Below are positions 17,547-25,669 of a DNA stretch of 64,000 bases, one piece after another. Made by a program: the position numbers and the translations under genes. How positions within the stretch are numbered: position 1 is the first letter of the stretch; each line of letters begins with the position of its first letter. Under the pieces are notes generated by a model. The model made no database searches and was not told the origin of the DNA. It was given only the letters and a program-made list of their open reading frames with translations. Origin of the DNA: Microthrix sp041394405 (lineage in GTDB: Bacteria; Actinomycetota; Acidimicrobiia; Acidimicrobiales; Microtrichaceae); the NCBI GenBank assembly GCA_041394405.1, contig JAWKIF010000006.1, positions 124,001 to 188,000 of the forward strand, written 5' to 3'.

Positions 17547-17873
17547 ATGATCGGAGACGTGAACGTGACCTCGCTCGACTTCGCCCGAACCAGCCGCCGG
17601 GTGGCGGCGGCCGCCCGCCAGGGTGGCCTGGCCGTCCCCGTCTTCCGCAGCCCCCCCGCCACCGCCGGGCTGGATCGCACCCTCAAGCGCCGGGCCGACG
17701 GCAGCCCGGTGGTGGCGATCCGCCTGGGCGGGCGCCCCGAGGCGGCGGTTTGTGCCGACCTGGTCGACGGCGTGCTGGCAGTCAACACCCTCGATGCTCG
17801 TTCGGCGGCCCGCTGGCGCCGGGCCCTCTGGGCGGCCGCCCTAGGCGCCGAGCACGACCGTGCGGCCGCCTAA
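17547..17873 (+). CDS. Small hypothetical protein (about 108 aa)
   Basis: I do not recognise this gene. The predicted protein is basic, soluble and Ala/Arg-rich (TSRRVAAAARQGG, LKRRADGSPVVAIRLGG, DARSAARWRRALWAAAL). It has no signal peptide, membrane helix or metal motif. A start at GTG 17559 with CGGAGA upstream is as plausible as the ATG at 17547. Codon bias (third-position GC) looks like that of neighbouring real genes. It ends 33 nt before tRNA-Leu. The reading frame shows a sensible hydrophobic/polar alternation in 60-85, which supports expression, but function is open. Confidence 0.6.
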   Translation: MIGDVNVTSLDFARTSRRVAAAARQGGLAVPVFRSPPATAGLDRTLKRRADGSPVVAIRLGGRPEAAVCADLVDGVLAVNTLDARSAARWRRALWAAALGAEHDRAAA

Positions 17874-17906
17874 CCCGCGGGCGCGGACGATACGGTGACC
17901 TTCCCA

Positions 17907-17992
17907 GCCCGGGTGGCGAAACTGGCAGACGCAGGGGGCTTAAACCCCCTGGGAGTTCACGCTCCGTGCGGGTTCGAATCCCGCCCCGGGCA
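17907..17992 (+). tRNA. tRNA-Leu(UAA)
   Basis: An 86-nt class II tRNA. The acceptor stem GCCCGGG (17907-17913) pairs with CCCGGGC (17985-17991), followed by discriminator A. The anticodon loop CTTAAAC (17939-17945) carries anticodon TAA at 17941-17943. The stem is four G-C pairs and one G-U. The long variable arm is GGGAGTTCACGCTCC-like and the T arm is GCGGGTTCGAATCCCGC. CCA is not encoded. It decodes UUA (and UUG), the rarest leucine codon in such GC-rich genomes. It is the bldA-type isoacceptor. Confidence 0.95.
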
Positions 17993-18102
17993 CACCACGA
18001 GCCGAAAGATGGTGGAGGTCGAGGTCGAGGTCGACACGGCAGGCCTGGCGTCGACGATTGCACCGGCCTGCCCGAGCGATTCCGGTTGGGCGCGAACGGT
18101 GG

Positions 18103-18723
18103 TCAGGGTGCGCGGCCCCACGAACGAACGCGGTGTTCGCTCCAGTCCACGGGGAACCCGGCGTTGTCGAGCGCGCTGAGGATGCGCGATACGTCGGAGT
18201 TGAAGAAGTAGATGGCGGGACGGCCCCTCGGAAGGAGCGCGACTTCTCGTACTCCCCGGCGGGTTACCGGCACGATCAGCTCGAAGTCGCCGGGGCCCAG
18301 GGTGGTTGGGCGGTAGCCGAACGCCAGTCCCAAGAGGGAGGGGCGGATGCGCACCTCGACGCCATCCTCGTTGATCGAAAGCGCAGCGAGCGGGATTGAA
18401 GCGTTCTTGCCACCGAGGGCCGTGGGCACCAGCGCGGCCCCGGACCACGTGCGTCGTGACGGCGCGAATGACGTTGTGGTTGGGTCGACGGGTGGCGGTG
18501 GCATGACCAGCGTCCCGGTGGGCGTGGCACGTGCGGAGAACGGTTGCGCCAGGCGGCGCCGGCCGAGCACAACGAAGATCCCGTTCAGGACGAGCGCGGC
18601 CATCCAGAGAAGGAGAACCCAGGGCCCGGCCTCCAACACCGCCACGGTCAAGAAGGCGGCGTTCGATCCAACCAAGAAGATCGCCGTTGCTTTCGGCAGC
18701 GCCGGAAGCTCCACCTCATTCAC
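18103..18723 (-). CDS. Hypothetical two-helix membrane protein
   Basis: A 206-residue protein of unrecognised family. The GTG at 18723 is chosen because AAAGGAG lies 8 nt upstream; the frame is open much further but only as antisense of the next gene. Residues 8-55 contain two membrane helices forming a hairpin with a short loop (FLVGSNAAFLTVAVL; GPWVLLLWMAALVLNGIFVVL). The remaining 140 residues are cytoplasmic, beta-rich and polar (LGLAFGYRPTTLGPGDFELIVP, REVALLPRGRPAIYFFNSD). This recalls a PH-like/bPH fold anchored to the membrane, but that is only an impression. It is divergent from the winged-helix gene. Confidence 0.7.
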   Translation of the reverse strand: MNEVELPALPKATAIFLVGSNAAFLTVAVLEAGPWVLLLWMAALVLNGIFVVLGRRRLAQPFSARATPTGTLVMPPPPVDPTTTSFAPSRRTWSGAALVPTALGGKNASIPLAALSINEDGVEVRIRPSLLGLAFGYRPTTLGPGDFELIVPVTRRGVREVALLPRGRPAIYFFNSDVSRILSALDNAGFPVDWSEHRVRSWGRAP

Positions 18724-18819
18724 CGACACGGCTCCTTTCTGCCCGGGGCCTGCGGCGAGCGCCTCGGATCGTTCGGCCCCCAAACCTAGCGGAGGCCGAA
18801 CGATCCTCAGCGTGGTGTC

Positions 18820-19971
18820 GTGCCTAGTGTGGCGCTCGTGTCGAAGCCCAGTGACGAGGTACGGCTGATCAGGGCGCTTCGGTTGCGCGGCCAGGGACTG
18901 GTTCCCGGCGTGCAGAGCTGGGAGTCGCCGCCTGAGGTGGCCCGGGGCATGGTGGCCATGCAGGCCCAGGACCCGAAGGGCGTGTTGTGGGCGCTCTCGG
19001 TCAGGTCGGCTGGGCGGCCCGACGAGGCGGCGGTCACGGGCGACCTGGCCGCGGGCGCAGTGGTGCGCAATCGTCCGTCGCGCGGAACGCTGCAGGTGAC
19101 GGCCCCCGAGGACCTGCACTGGCTGACCGGGCTGCTCGCGGCCCGCTCCAATGCGGCGGCGGTGAAGCGGCGGGACCAGCTGGGCGTCACCCAGAGCACG
19201 GTGGATGCCGTGGGCGAGGTGCTGCGCAACGAGCTGGCCGGCGGACGGACGCGCACCCGGCCCGAGTTGGTGGCGGCGTGCGCTGCGGCCGGAGTTCCGC
19301 TGGATGGCAGCCAGGCCGGGCACATCCTCCGCCACCACACCGAGACGATGACCGTCGTGTTCGCGGCGCCTCAAGGCCGATCGGACACCTTCGCCCTGGC
19401 GGACGAGTGGATCGGAACCCGCCGGGAACTGGATCGCGACGGGGCGCTGGCCGAACTCGCCCTCCGCTACTTCACCTCCCGCGGCGCGGCCACGGCCCAG
19501 TGTTTGTCCTGGTGGGGCAACCTCACCATGGGGGACGTGAGATCGGCCATCGCCGGCGCGGGATCGGCGCTGGAGGAGGTTGAGCTGGCCGGCGAGACCT
19601 TCGTGGTTGACGGCGCCACCGCCAACCTCACACCCGCCGAGGTCGATGCTGCGTTGGCCGAACCTCACCTGCTGGCCCCGTTCGACGAGTACCTCCTCGG
19701 CTACCGCAGCCGCGATGCGGTGATCACCGCCGAGCGCCTCGACGCGGTGGTGCCCGGCCGCAACGGCATGTTCAAGCCCATCGTGGTGGTGGACGGCGAG
19801 GTGGTGGGCCTGTGGTCGCGCAAGGCCACGACCAAGTCGGTCACCGTCACCGTTGAGCCGTTTTCGAAGCTGCCTGCCTCGGCAGCCGACGCTCTGGCGC
19901 AGCGCGCCGACTGCTATGGCGCTTTTCTGGGGCGTCGGGCGACGTTGGAGATGGGCGTCCCAACCGGCTGA
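18820..19971 (+). CDS. Winged-helix protein, AlkZ/YcaQ-like (HTH_42)
   Basis: A 383-residue protein of the winged-helix DNA-binding family that includes the DNA glycosylases AlkZ and YcaQ, which unhook interstrand crosslinks or remove bulky alkyl adducts. An early MQAQDPKG segment (residues 47-54) corresponds to the glycosylase QxD/QxQ catalytic motif. Family landmarks LLAPFDEYLLGYRSRD and NGMFKPIVVVDGEVVGLW are present. The start is uncertain: GTG at 18820, 18829 and 18838 are all possible with no clear RBS. It is a single-gene unit, with its product expected on DNA. Glycosylase activity is inferred from the motif only; many actinobacterial members are uncharacterised. Confidence 0.87.
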   Translation: MPSVALVSKPSDEVRLIRALRLRGQGLVPGVQSWESPPEVARGMVAMQAQDPKGVLWALSVRSAGRPDEAAVTGDLAAGAVVRNRPSRGTLQVTAPEDLHWLTGLLAARSNAAAVKRRDQLGVTQSTVDAVGEVLRNELAGGRTRTRPELVAACAAAGVPLDGSQAGHILRHHTETMTVVFAAPQGRSDTFALADEWIGTRRELDRDGALAELALRYFTSRGAATAQCLSWWGNLTMGDVRSAIAGAGSALEEVELAGETFVVDGATANLTPAEVDAALAEPHLLAPFDEYLLGYRSRDAVITAERLDAVVPGRNGMFKPIVVVDGEVVGLWSRKATTKSVTVTVEPFSKLPASAADALAQRADCYGAFLGRRATLEMGVPTG

Positions 19972-19992
19972 GCCCGCTGCGGTGGGGGCCGC

Positions 19993-21576
19993 TCAGCGCC
20001 CGCCGGGGTCCTGGGCGGCGCCCTCCCGCCACCAGGACTCGCGCAGCGGCTGCTTCAGCAGCTTCCCGGCCGCCGATCGGGGCAGCTCGTCGTGCACCTC
20101 GAAGCCTCGCGGGCACTTGTAGCCGGCCAGATGCTCTCGGCACCACGCCGTGATGTCGGCCTCCACGTCGGGCGTCCAGTCGACTCCGTCGGTCAGCGCC
20201 AGCGCGGCCTGCACCGACTCGCCCATTTCCTCGTGCGGGATGGCAAACACCGCCACATCGGCCACGACGGGATGGTCGGCCAACACCGCCTCGATCTCGG
20301 CCGGGTAGATGTTCACCCCGCCCGAGATGACCATGTCGATGACCCGGCCGGACAGGTGCAGGAAGCCGTCGGACAGGTAGCCCAAGTCCCCGAGGGTGCC
20401 GAAGCCCTCGACCCGGTGGGCGGCTGCGGTCTTGTCGGGCGCATTGTGGTACTCGAAGTCGCTGCCCATCAGGTTGCGGAACCACACCTGGCCCGGTGTG
20501 CCCTCGGGCACCGGCTCGCCCTCGTCATCGAGGATGCGCACCTCGATGATGGGCAGGGGTTTGCCCACGCTGGCGGGCCGCTCCAGCCAGTCCTGCGCGG
20601 AGATCGCCGAGATGAACCCACCCTCGGTGCCGCCGTAGTACTCGGTGACGATGGGCCCCAGCCAGTCGATGAGGTCGCGCTTCACCTGGGGCGGACAAGG
20701 CGCCGCGCCGTGGATGACCGCCCTCAGGCTGGCGCCGGAGAACGCCGCCCGGCGCGCCTCGGGCAGCTCGAGCAGCCGCATCATCTGGGTGGGCACCAGG
20801 TGCACGTTGGTCACCCCGTGCCGGTCGATCAGCGTGAGCAGTTCGTCGGCGTCGAAGCGGTGCTGGAGCACCAACGCGTTGCCGCACACCAGGGCGAAGT
20901 GGGCGAACACCCACTGGGCCGAGTGGTAGATGGGCCCGCAGATGGCCTGGACGGCGCCGCCCGTGGTGGGCAGCTCGATGGTGGGGGCCAGGCTGTGTGC
21001 CATCAGCGTGAGCACCTCGGGCGGCCCGCCCACGGCGCCCAGCATGGACCGCACGCCCTTTGGCCGTCCGGTGGTGCCCGAGGTGTAGAACATCGGCCCG
21101 CCTCGCTCGGCGTCGACGATCTCGCCGGAGTGGCTGCCCGCCAGCACCGTCTCGTAGGCCTCGAAGCCGTCAGCCTCGCCGCCGACCACGAGGCGAACCG
21201 GCGGGGTCGCGGCGTCCCCCGACGTCGCCGACGCCATGGCCTCGGTCACGACGCCGGTCCAGCGACCGTCGACGACGACCGCCGCCGCATCGGTGTCAGC
21301 CATCACGTAGGCCACCTCGTCGGCCACCCAGTGCCAGTTCACCGGCACCAGCAACCAGCCGCCGTGGGCGCACGCCAGCGACACCTCCACCGCCTCGGTC
21401 TGGTTGCCCAGCATGGCCACCACCGTGTCGCCCGAGCTCAGCCCTCGCTGGCGCAGGGCATGGACGAGCCGCACGACGCGGTCGTTGAGCCCTGCCCACG
21501 TGGTGGTTCCCCGTGCGTCGGTGACCGCCGGTTCGTCGGCCCGCGCCCCAACGGCGTCGGCCAGCAGCACGGCCAT
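19993..21576 (-). CDS. AMP-dependent acyl-CoA synthetase (FadD-like)
   Basis: An ANL-superfamily ligase of about 527 residues that adenylates a carboxylic acid and transfers it to CoA. Motifs: YTSGTTGRPKGVR (P-loop, A3), YYGGTEGG (A5), LGDLGYLSDGFLHLSGR (A7/A8 hinge), ISGGVNIYPAEIE, and PRSAAGKLLKQPLR with the catalytic A10 Lys. The ATG at 21576 (MAVLLADAVG) precedes the first conserved adenylation-domain sequence, and the frame extends upstream without support. Substrate chain length cannot be assigned; domain organisation fits a medium/long-chain fatty acid or bile-acid-type CoA ligase. It converges with the AlkZ-like gene. Confidence 0.92.
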   Translation of the reverse strand: MAVLLADAVGARADEPAVTDARGTTTWAGLNDRVVRLVHALRQRGLSSGDTVVAMLGNQTEAVEVSLACAHGGWLLVPVNWHWVADEVAYVMADTDAAAVVVDGRWTGVVTEAMASATSGDAATPPVRLVVGGEADGFEAYETVLAGSHSGEIVDAERGGPMFYTSGTTGRPKGVRSMLGAVGGPPEVLTLMAHSLAPTIELPTTGGAVQAICGPIYHSAQWVFAHFALVCGNALVLQHRFDADELLTLIDRHGVTNVHLVPTQMMRLLELPEARRAAFSGASLRAVIHGAAPCPPQVKRDLIDWLGPIVTEYYGGTEGGFISAISAQDWLERPASVGKPLPIIEVRILDDEGEPVPEGTPGQVWFRNLMGSDFEYHNAPDKTAAAHRVEGFGTLGDLGYLSDGFLHLSGRVIDMVISGGVNIYPAEIEAVLADHPVVADVAVFAIPHEEMGESVQAALALTDGVDWTPDVEADITAWCREHLAGYKCPRGFEVHDELPRSAAGKLLKQPLRESWWREGAAQDPGGR

Positions 21577-21694
21577 CAGCGAACCCAGGCGGGGCAAACG
21601 GTGCCGCCGGCGGGCCCGGGCCCGCCGGGTGACGAGCGGGTGGTCGGCGGTCTGCGCGAGGTGCGGCTCATGACCCGGACGGTACACCCGAGGT

Positions 21695-22246
21695 TCAGGT
21701 GGCGGCTGCCTTGCGGGCGCGGTGTTCGGCGGTGTGGGTGCGGCTGGCGCAACGCGGGTCGGCGCAGAACCGGCGCGACCGGTTGCGGGTGCCGTCGTAG
21801 AACAGGGCCTCGCAGTCCGATGCCTCGCAGCGCCCGAAGCGTTCGGTGCCGTGATCACACAACTCCTTGGCCAAGGCCATGAGGATGTCGGTGATCACCT
21901 GATCGTCGAACTTGCCCGTTTCGGGGGTCCAGTGAATGTGGGCCGGGCCGCCGTCGTGCTCGACGATGGACGGCGAGATGGGCAGTTCCGTGAGCTCCTC
22001 GTTGACGAGGGCGGATGCGGTGGTCGGATCGAGACGATGCAGTTCCTCCAGCAGCGGCAGCAGCGCCTCCAGGCGGGCCGTCAGCCGCGTGAGCGAGGCG
22101 GCGGACGCCTGGTTCGAACGGGTGAACCCCGCCTTGGTGAGGGTCCGCCGTGCGTCGAGCGTGTCGTTCCTAAGGTCGTTGGCCAGCTCGAAGGTGGTCT
22201 CCAGGGTCACGCGGATTTCGGACTGGCTGGCGGTGCCGACGTGCAT
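21695..22246 (-). CDS. CGNR zinc-finger / ABATE-domain transcriptional regulator
   Basis: A 183-residue protein. The N-terminal helical ABATE (DUF1470) domain (LETTFELANDLRNDT, LTARLEALLPLLEEL) is a presumed stress sensor. The C-terminal zinc finger reads RFGRCEASDCEALFYDGTRNRSRRFCADPRCASRTHTAEHRAR. The four cysteines are in the expected CxxxxC...CxxxxC spacing, and the name-giving CGNR is CASR here. The family is thought to act as DNA-binding regulators in actinobacteria. ATG at 22246. It lies head-to-head with the PQ-loop gene, and the 108-nt AT-richer spacer between them could be its regulatory target. That link is inference. Confidence 0.87.
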   Translation of the reverse strand: MHVGTASQSEIRVTLETTFELANDLRNDTLDARRTLTKAGFTRSNQASAASLTRLTARLEALLPLLEELHRLDPTTASALVNEELTELPISPSIVEHDGGPAHIHWTPETGKFDDQVITDILMALAKELCDHGTERFGRCEASDCEALFYDGTRNRSRRFCADPRCASRTHTAEHRARKAAAT

Positions 22247-22354
22247 GCCCCGATGATAGCGGCCACAGCTCGACGTGATGGGCTAACTCGTGATAGACCC
22301 TCACCTCCTCAGAGCTAACAACATCTAGACCCTTACGTCCTCCCGGAGGTGACC

Positions 22355-22972
22355 ATGCCAGCGATCGTGTTGACGGCCATGTTGGTGGTGGCCAACGTCA
22401 TGGGGGCAGGCATGATCGTGCCCCAGGTGGTGCGGCTGCACCGTCTGAAGACCAGCGACGGTGTCTCGGCGGCCTGGATCGGGGTGGGTCTGGCCATGAA
22501 CCTGTGGTGGGTCGCCTACGGCTGGGCCACCGGGCTGTGGGGCATCCTGCCCGTCTCTGCAGGTGCCTTCGGGCTCTACGGCATCATCGCCGCCCAGTAC
22601 GCGAGGCTGAACGGCCGCGCCGCGCTCGTTCGCTGCGGCGCCGGGGTGGCGACGGTGGGCCTGGCGCCACTTCCCGCCCTGGCCGTTGGCGGTTGGCCGG
22701 CGGCCGGGGTGGCGGCCGGGCTCTGCTACGCCATCCAGTTTGCGCCTGCGGCCATCGCCACAGTGCGCTCCGATCGCCTGCACGGGGTGTCGCCGACCAC
22801 CTGGGCGATGGCAGGCACCGAGGCGGCGGTGTGGGTGGTCTACGGCCTCATCCAGGGCGACCCGGCGTTGATGATCGGCGGCGGTGGCGGCCTGTTTGCC
22901 TCGGTGGTCATCCTGTTCCGGCTGTCCCAACACGGCCTCGCGCGGCGAGCCGAGGTGATGCTCGCCCAGTAG
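22355..22972 (+). CDS. PQ-loop repeat (SemiSWEET-related) membrane transporter
   Basis: A 205-residue protein with about seven membrane helices in two PQ-loop units. The first unit has MIVPQVVRLHRLKTSDGVS with the canonical Pro-Gln; the second has a degenerate FAPAAIATVRSDRLHGVSP in the equivalent place. Such proteins move small solutes such as sugars or amino acids across the membrane; the substrate is unknown. GGAGG at 22345-22349 sits 5 nt before the ATG at 22355 and fixes the start, as opposed to the GTG at 22349. It is divergent from the CGNR regulator. Confidence 0.88.
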   Translation: MPAIVLTAMLVVANVMGAGMIVPQVVRLHRLKTSDGVSAAWIGVGLAMNLWWVAYGWATGLWGILPVSAGAFGLYGIIAAQYARLNGRAALVRCGAGVATVGLAPLPALAVGGWPAAGVAAGLCYAIQFAPAAIATVRSDRLHGVSPTTWAMAGTEAAVWVVYGLIQGDPALMIGGGGGLFASVVILFRLSQHGLARRAEVMLAQ

Positions 22973-22987
22973 GCGTTGGCTCGAGGC

Positions 22988-23410
22988 TCAGGCGGAGGCC
23001 GGTTCGAAGGTGATGGCGTCGGCCTCCCAGTACGCCCGCAGGGCCGTGAGCTGTCCGGCCTCGTTCACCCGGTAGGTGTAGACGCCCTCGACGACGGCCC
23101 GGCTGCCGTCCGGCAGGGTGGTGGTGATGGTGCCGACGTTGGCCACCTCCCCACCGCAGGCGTAGCTCGCTCGGATGTCGAAGGCCACCCGGTTGGGCCC
23201 GATGACGGTGTCGAAGAACGCGCCGATGGCGTCGCGGCCGCGATGGCCGAGGCCGTCGGGGTCGAACATGGACGGGCCGATCGGGTCCTCCACCACGGCG
23301 TCGTCGGCGAACAGGGCCAGCCAGGCGGCCCGATCTCCCGCTGCGACAGCGGCCATGGAGCGCTGCGAGGCGGCCCGGGCCGGGTGTTCTGAGTGCGTGG
23401 GGTCGGTCAT
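22988..23410 (-). CDS. SnoaL/NTF2-like nuclear transport factor 2 family protein
   Basis: A 140-residue single-domain protein of the NTF2 cone fold (SnoaL-like polyketide cyclase / ketosteroid isomerase superfamily). It shows an N-terminal helical segment (AAVAAGDRAAWLALFADDAVVEDP), the IGPSMFDPDGLGHRGRDAIGAFFDTVIGP loop region and the curved sheet (EVANVGTITTTLPDG, VVEGVYTYRVNEAGQLTALRAYW). The enzymatic activity is not predictable. It is last in a likely minus-strand unit behind the LLM oxidoreductase (46-nt gap), which suggests a shared oxidative catabolic or secondary-metabolic role. Confidence 0.88.
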   Translation of the reverse strand: MTDPTHSEHPARAASQRSMAAVAAGDRAAWLALFADDAVVEDPIGPSMFDPDGLGHRGRDAIGAFFDTVIGPNRVAFDIRASYACGGEVANVGTITTTLPDGSRAVVEGVYTYRVNEAGQLTALRAYWEADAITFEPASA

Positions 23411-23456
23411 CGTTGTCTTCTCCGGGGGCGGTGGTGCGAGGTTCGGGTTGGGCAGC

Positions 23457-24338
23457 TCAGGGCAGGTTGGCGATGACCTCGGCCCCGAAGCGGGCCACCG
23501 CGTCGTCCTGGGCGGCCGGATCCGCGGGGTTGTCGCCGTAGAAGTACCAGGGCACGGTGATCACCTCCGTGACGCCGAGGGTCTCCAGTTCGGCCATGGC
23601 CTCGGCCGTCGGGGCCACGATGGGCGTCAGCTTCACCTCGAAGCGGTCGGCGGCCACGCGGACGTCGTCACCCAGTTCCTCCCGCAGCCGGTTGAGTCGC
23701 GAGGTGACCTCGACCACGTCCTCCAGCGAGCACTGGGCGCCGATCCAGCCGTCGCCCCGGCGCAGCGCCCGCCGCAACCCCGCATCGGAATGTCCGCCCA
23801 CACAGATGGGCACCGGCAGGGTCGGGGCTGGGTCCATGCGCAGGCGGTCGAAGTCGTAGAAGCGGCCGTGGTGTTCCACCCACCCGCCCGCCAACACGGT
23901 GCGCAGCACGTCGATCTGCTCGTCGAGGCGGGCGCCGCGAGTGGACATGTCCTGGCCCAGCCAGGCGAACTCTTCCGGGATCCAGCTGAGGCCGACCCCG
24001 AACTCGATGCGGCCGGGGAACATCGCGGCGCTCGACCCAACCGTCTTGGCCATCAGCAAGGGGTGGCGCAGCGCCAGCTTGGTCACGTTGGTGCCCATGA
24101 TGAGGCGTTCGGTGGCGGTGGCCATGGCCGGAATGGCCACCCACGGGTCGACCCAGGGTGCATCCGCGGCCCAGAAGCGTTCGCCGTCGGAGGTGTAGGG
24201 ATACTTGGCGCTCACCTGATCCGGGTAGAACACCGACTCGGGCATGGTGACGCCGGTCCAGCCGGCGGCCTCGGCCGCTCGGGCAAGCGGTACCAGCCGG
24301 TCGGCTGGCAACATGGGCAGGGCCAGGCTGAAACGCAC
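23457..24338 (-). CDS. LLM-class F420-dependent oxidoreductase
   Basis: A 293-residue TIM-barrel flavin/F420 oxidoreductase of the luciferase-like family (TIGR03619-like). Seen: VRFSLALPMLPADRLVPLARAAEAAGWTG at the start, ALRHPLLMAKTVGSSAAMFPGRIEFGVG (typical for F420 LLM proteins), SWIPEEFAWLG, and VPICVGGHSDAGLRRALRRGDGW. The GTG at 24338 gives the family's usual N-terminus; the frame upstream is unconserved. F420 use is inferred from the subfamily and not from a diagnostic residue. It is preceded by an aminotransferase gene (22 nt) and followed by an NTF2-like gene. Confidence 0.9.
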   Translation of the reverse strand: MRFSLALPMLPADRLVPLARAAEAAGWTGVTMPESVFYPDQVSAKYPYTSDGERFWAADAPWVDPWVAIPAMATATERLIMGTNVTKLALRHPLLMAKTVGSSAAMFPGRIEFGVGLSWIPEEFAWLGQDMSTRGARLDEQIDVLRTVLAGGWVEHHGRFYDFDRLRMDPAPTLPVPICVGGHSDAGLRRALRRGDGWIGAQCSLEDVVEVTSRLNRLREELGDDVRVAADRFEVKLTPIVAPTAEAMAELETLGVTEVITVPWYFYGDNPADPAAQDDAVARFGAEVIANLP

Positions 24339-24360
24339 CCCTGCAGTCTGCCTGATGCCG

Positions 24361-25602
24361 CTACGCGGTGGCTCGCCTTCGGGCGAGAAATCGTTCCAGA
24401 CGCTGGAGCGCGTCGGTGAGGGTATCGGTGCGCGGCAGCGTGACAATGCGGAAGTGGTCCTGGGTGGACAGGTTGAACCCGGTGCCGTGCACCAGCAGCA
24501 CCCGCTCTTCGCGCAGGAAATCCAAGACGAACTGTTCGTCGGAGTCGATGCGGTACATCTCGGTGTCGATGCGGGGGAACAGGTAGAGCGCTCCCTGGGC
24601 CTTGGTGCAGCTGATGCCGGGGATGGAGGTGAGCAGCTCGTGGGCCACGTCGCGCTGCTGCGCCAGCCGGCCGCCGGGCGCCACCAGCTCGGCGATGCTC
24701 TGGCGGCCGCCGAGTGCCGTCTGGATGACGTGCTGGGCGGGAACGTTGGGGCACAGCCGCATGTTGGCCAGCATGTCGATGCCCGACAGGTAGTCGCGGG
24801 CCTCGCTCACCGGTCCGGAGATGGCCATCCAGCCCGCCCGGTATCCGGCCACCCGGTAGGCCTTGGACAGCCCGTTGAAGGTCAGGCACAACACGTCGGG
24901 GGCGAGAGATGCGGCCATGGTGTGGGTGGCGTCGTCGTAGAGCACCTTGTCGTAGATCTCATCGGCGCACAGCATGAGGCCGTGACGTCGGGCGATGTCG
25001 GCCAGCCCCCGCACCACCTCTGCGGGATACACCGCACCCGTGGGGTTGTTGGGGTTGATGACCACCAGCGCCACCGTCGACGACGTGATCTTGGACTCGA
25101 TGTCGGCCAGGTCCGGCGCCCAGTCGGCACCTTCGTCGCAGACGTAGTGCACCGGTCGGCCGCCCGACAGGCTGACCGCCGCAGTCCACAGCGGATAGTC
25201 CGGGGCGGGAATCAGCACCTCGTCCCCGTCGTTCAACAGCGCCGACATGGCCATGACGATCAGCTCGGACACCCCGTTGCCCAGGTACACGCGGTCCACG
25301 TCGAAGTCGGTGAAGCCCCGCTCCTCGTAGTGCTGCACGATGGCCCGGCGGGCCGACAGGATGCCCTTGGAGTCCGAGTACCCCTGCGCGTGGGGCAGCT
25401 CGTGGATCATGTCCTGTTGGATGTTCTCCGGTGCCGGGAACCCGAACGGTGCCGGGTTGCCGATGTTCAGCTTGAGGATGTTGTGGCCCTCGTCCTCCAT
25501 CCGCTGGGCCTCGACCAGCACGGGGCCCCGAATGTCGTAGAGCACGTCGGCCAGCTTGTTGGACTTCTTCCAGCGGGATGGGGCGGGGGCCATGGCCACC
25601 AT
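24361..25602 (-). CDS. Pyridoxal-phosphate aminotransferase, AlaA-like
   Basis: A class I/II fold-type I aminotransferase of about 413 residues, closest in feel to AlaA/YfbQ (glutamate-pyruvate aminotransferase). Seen: RGPVLVEAQRMEDEGHNILKLNIGNP, GYSDSKGILSARRAIVQHY, VINPNNPTGAVYP (Asn/Pro loop), CADEIYDKVLYDD, FNGLSKAYRVAGYRAGW (PLP-binding Lys) and FRIVTLPR (substrate carboxylate Arg). The ATG at 25602 is chosen; the ATG at 25593 is an alternative and upstream codons are not conserved. It likely makes alanine or a related amino acid in the cytosol. Confidence 0.93.
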   Translation of the reverse strand: MVAMAPAPSRWKKSNKLADVLYDIRGPVLVEAQRMEDEGHNILKLNIGNPAPFGFPAPENIQQDMIHELPHAQGYSDSKGILSARRAIVQHYEERGFTDFDVDRVYLGNGVSELIVMAMSALLNDGDEVLIPAPDYPLWTAAVSLSGGRPVHYVCDEGADWAPDLADIESKITSSTVALVVINPNNPTGAVYPAEVVRGLADIARRHGLMLCADEIYDKVLYDDATHTMAASLAPDVLCLTFNGLSKAYRVAGYRAGWMAISGPVSEARDYLSGIDMLANMRLCPNVPAQHVIQTALGGRQSIAELVAPGGRLAQQRDVAHELLTSIPGISCTKAQGALYLFPRIDTEMYRIDSDEQFVLDFLREERVLLVHGTGFNLSTQDHFRIVTLPRTDTLTDALQRLERFLARRRATA

Positions 25603-25669
25603 GGTGATACGTGGGGCCCCCGCGCGCACACCCGGTTTCTCAGGCGGCCCCGGAATGCTGGGGTGGCCG

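Noticed and set aside
15202..17550. 782-codon plus-strand frame across the DUF305 and diguanylate cyclase genes
   Set aside because: Low-complexity Gly/His/Arg product, no motif, opposite to two well-defined proteins.
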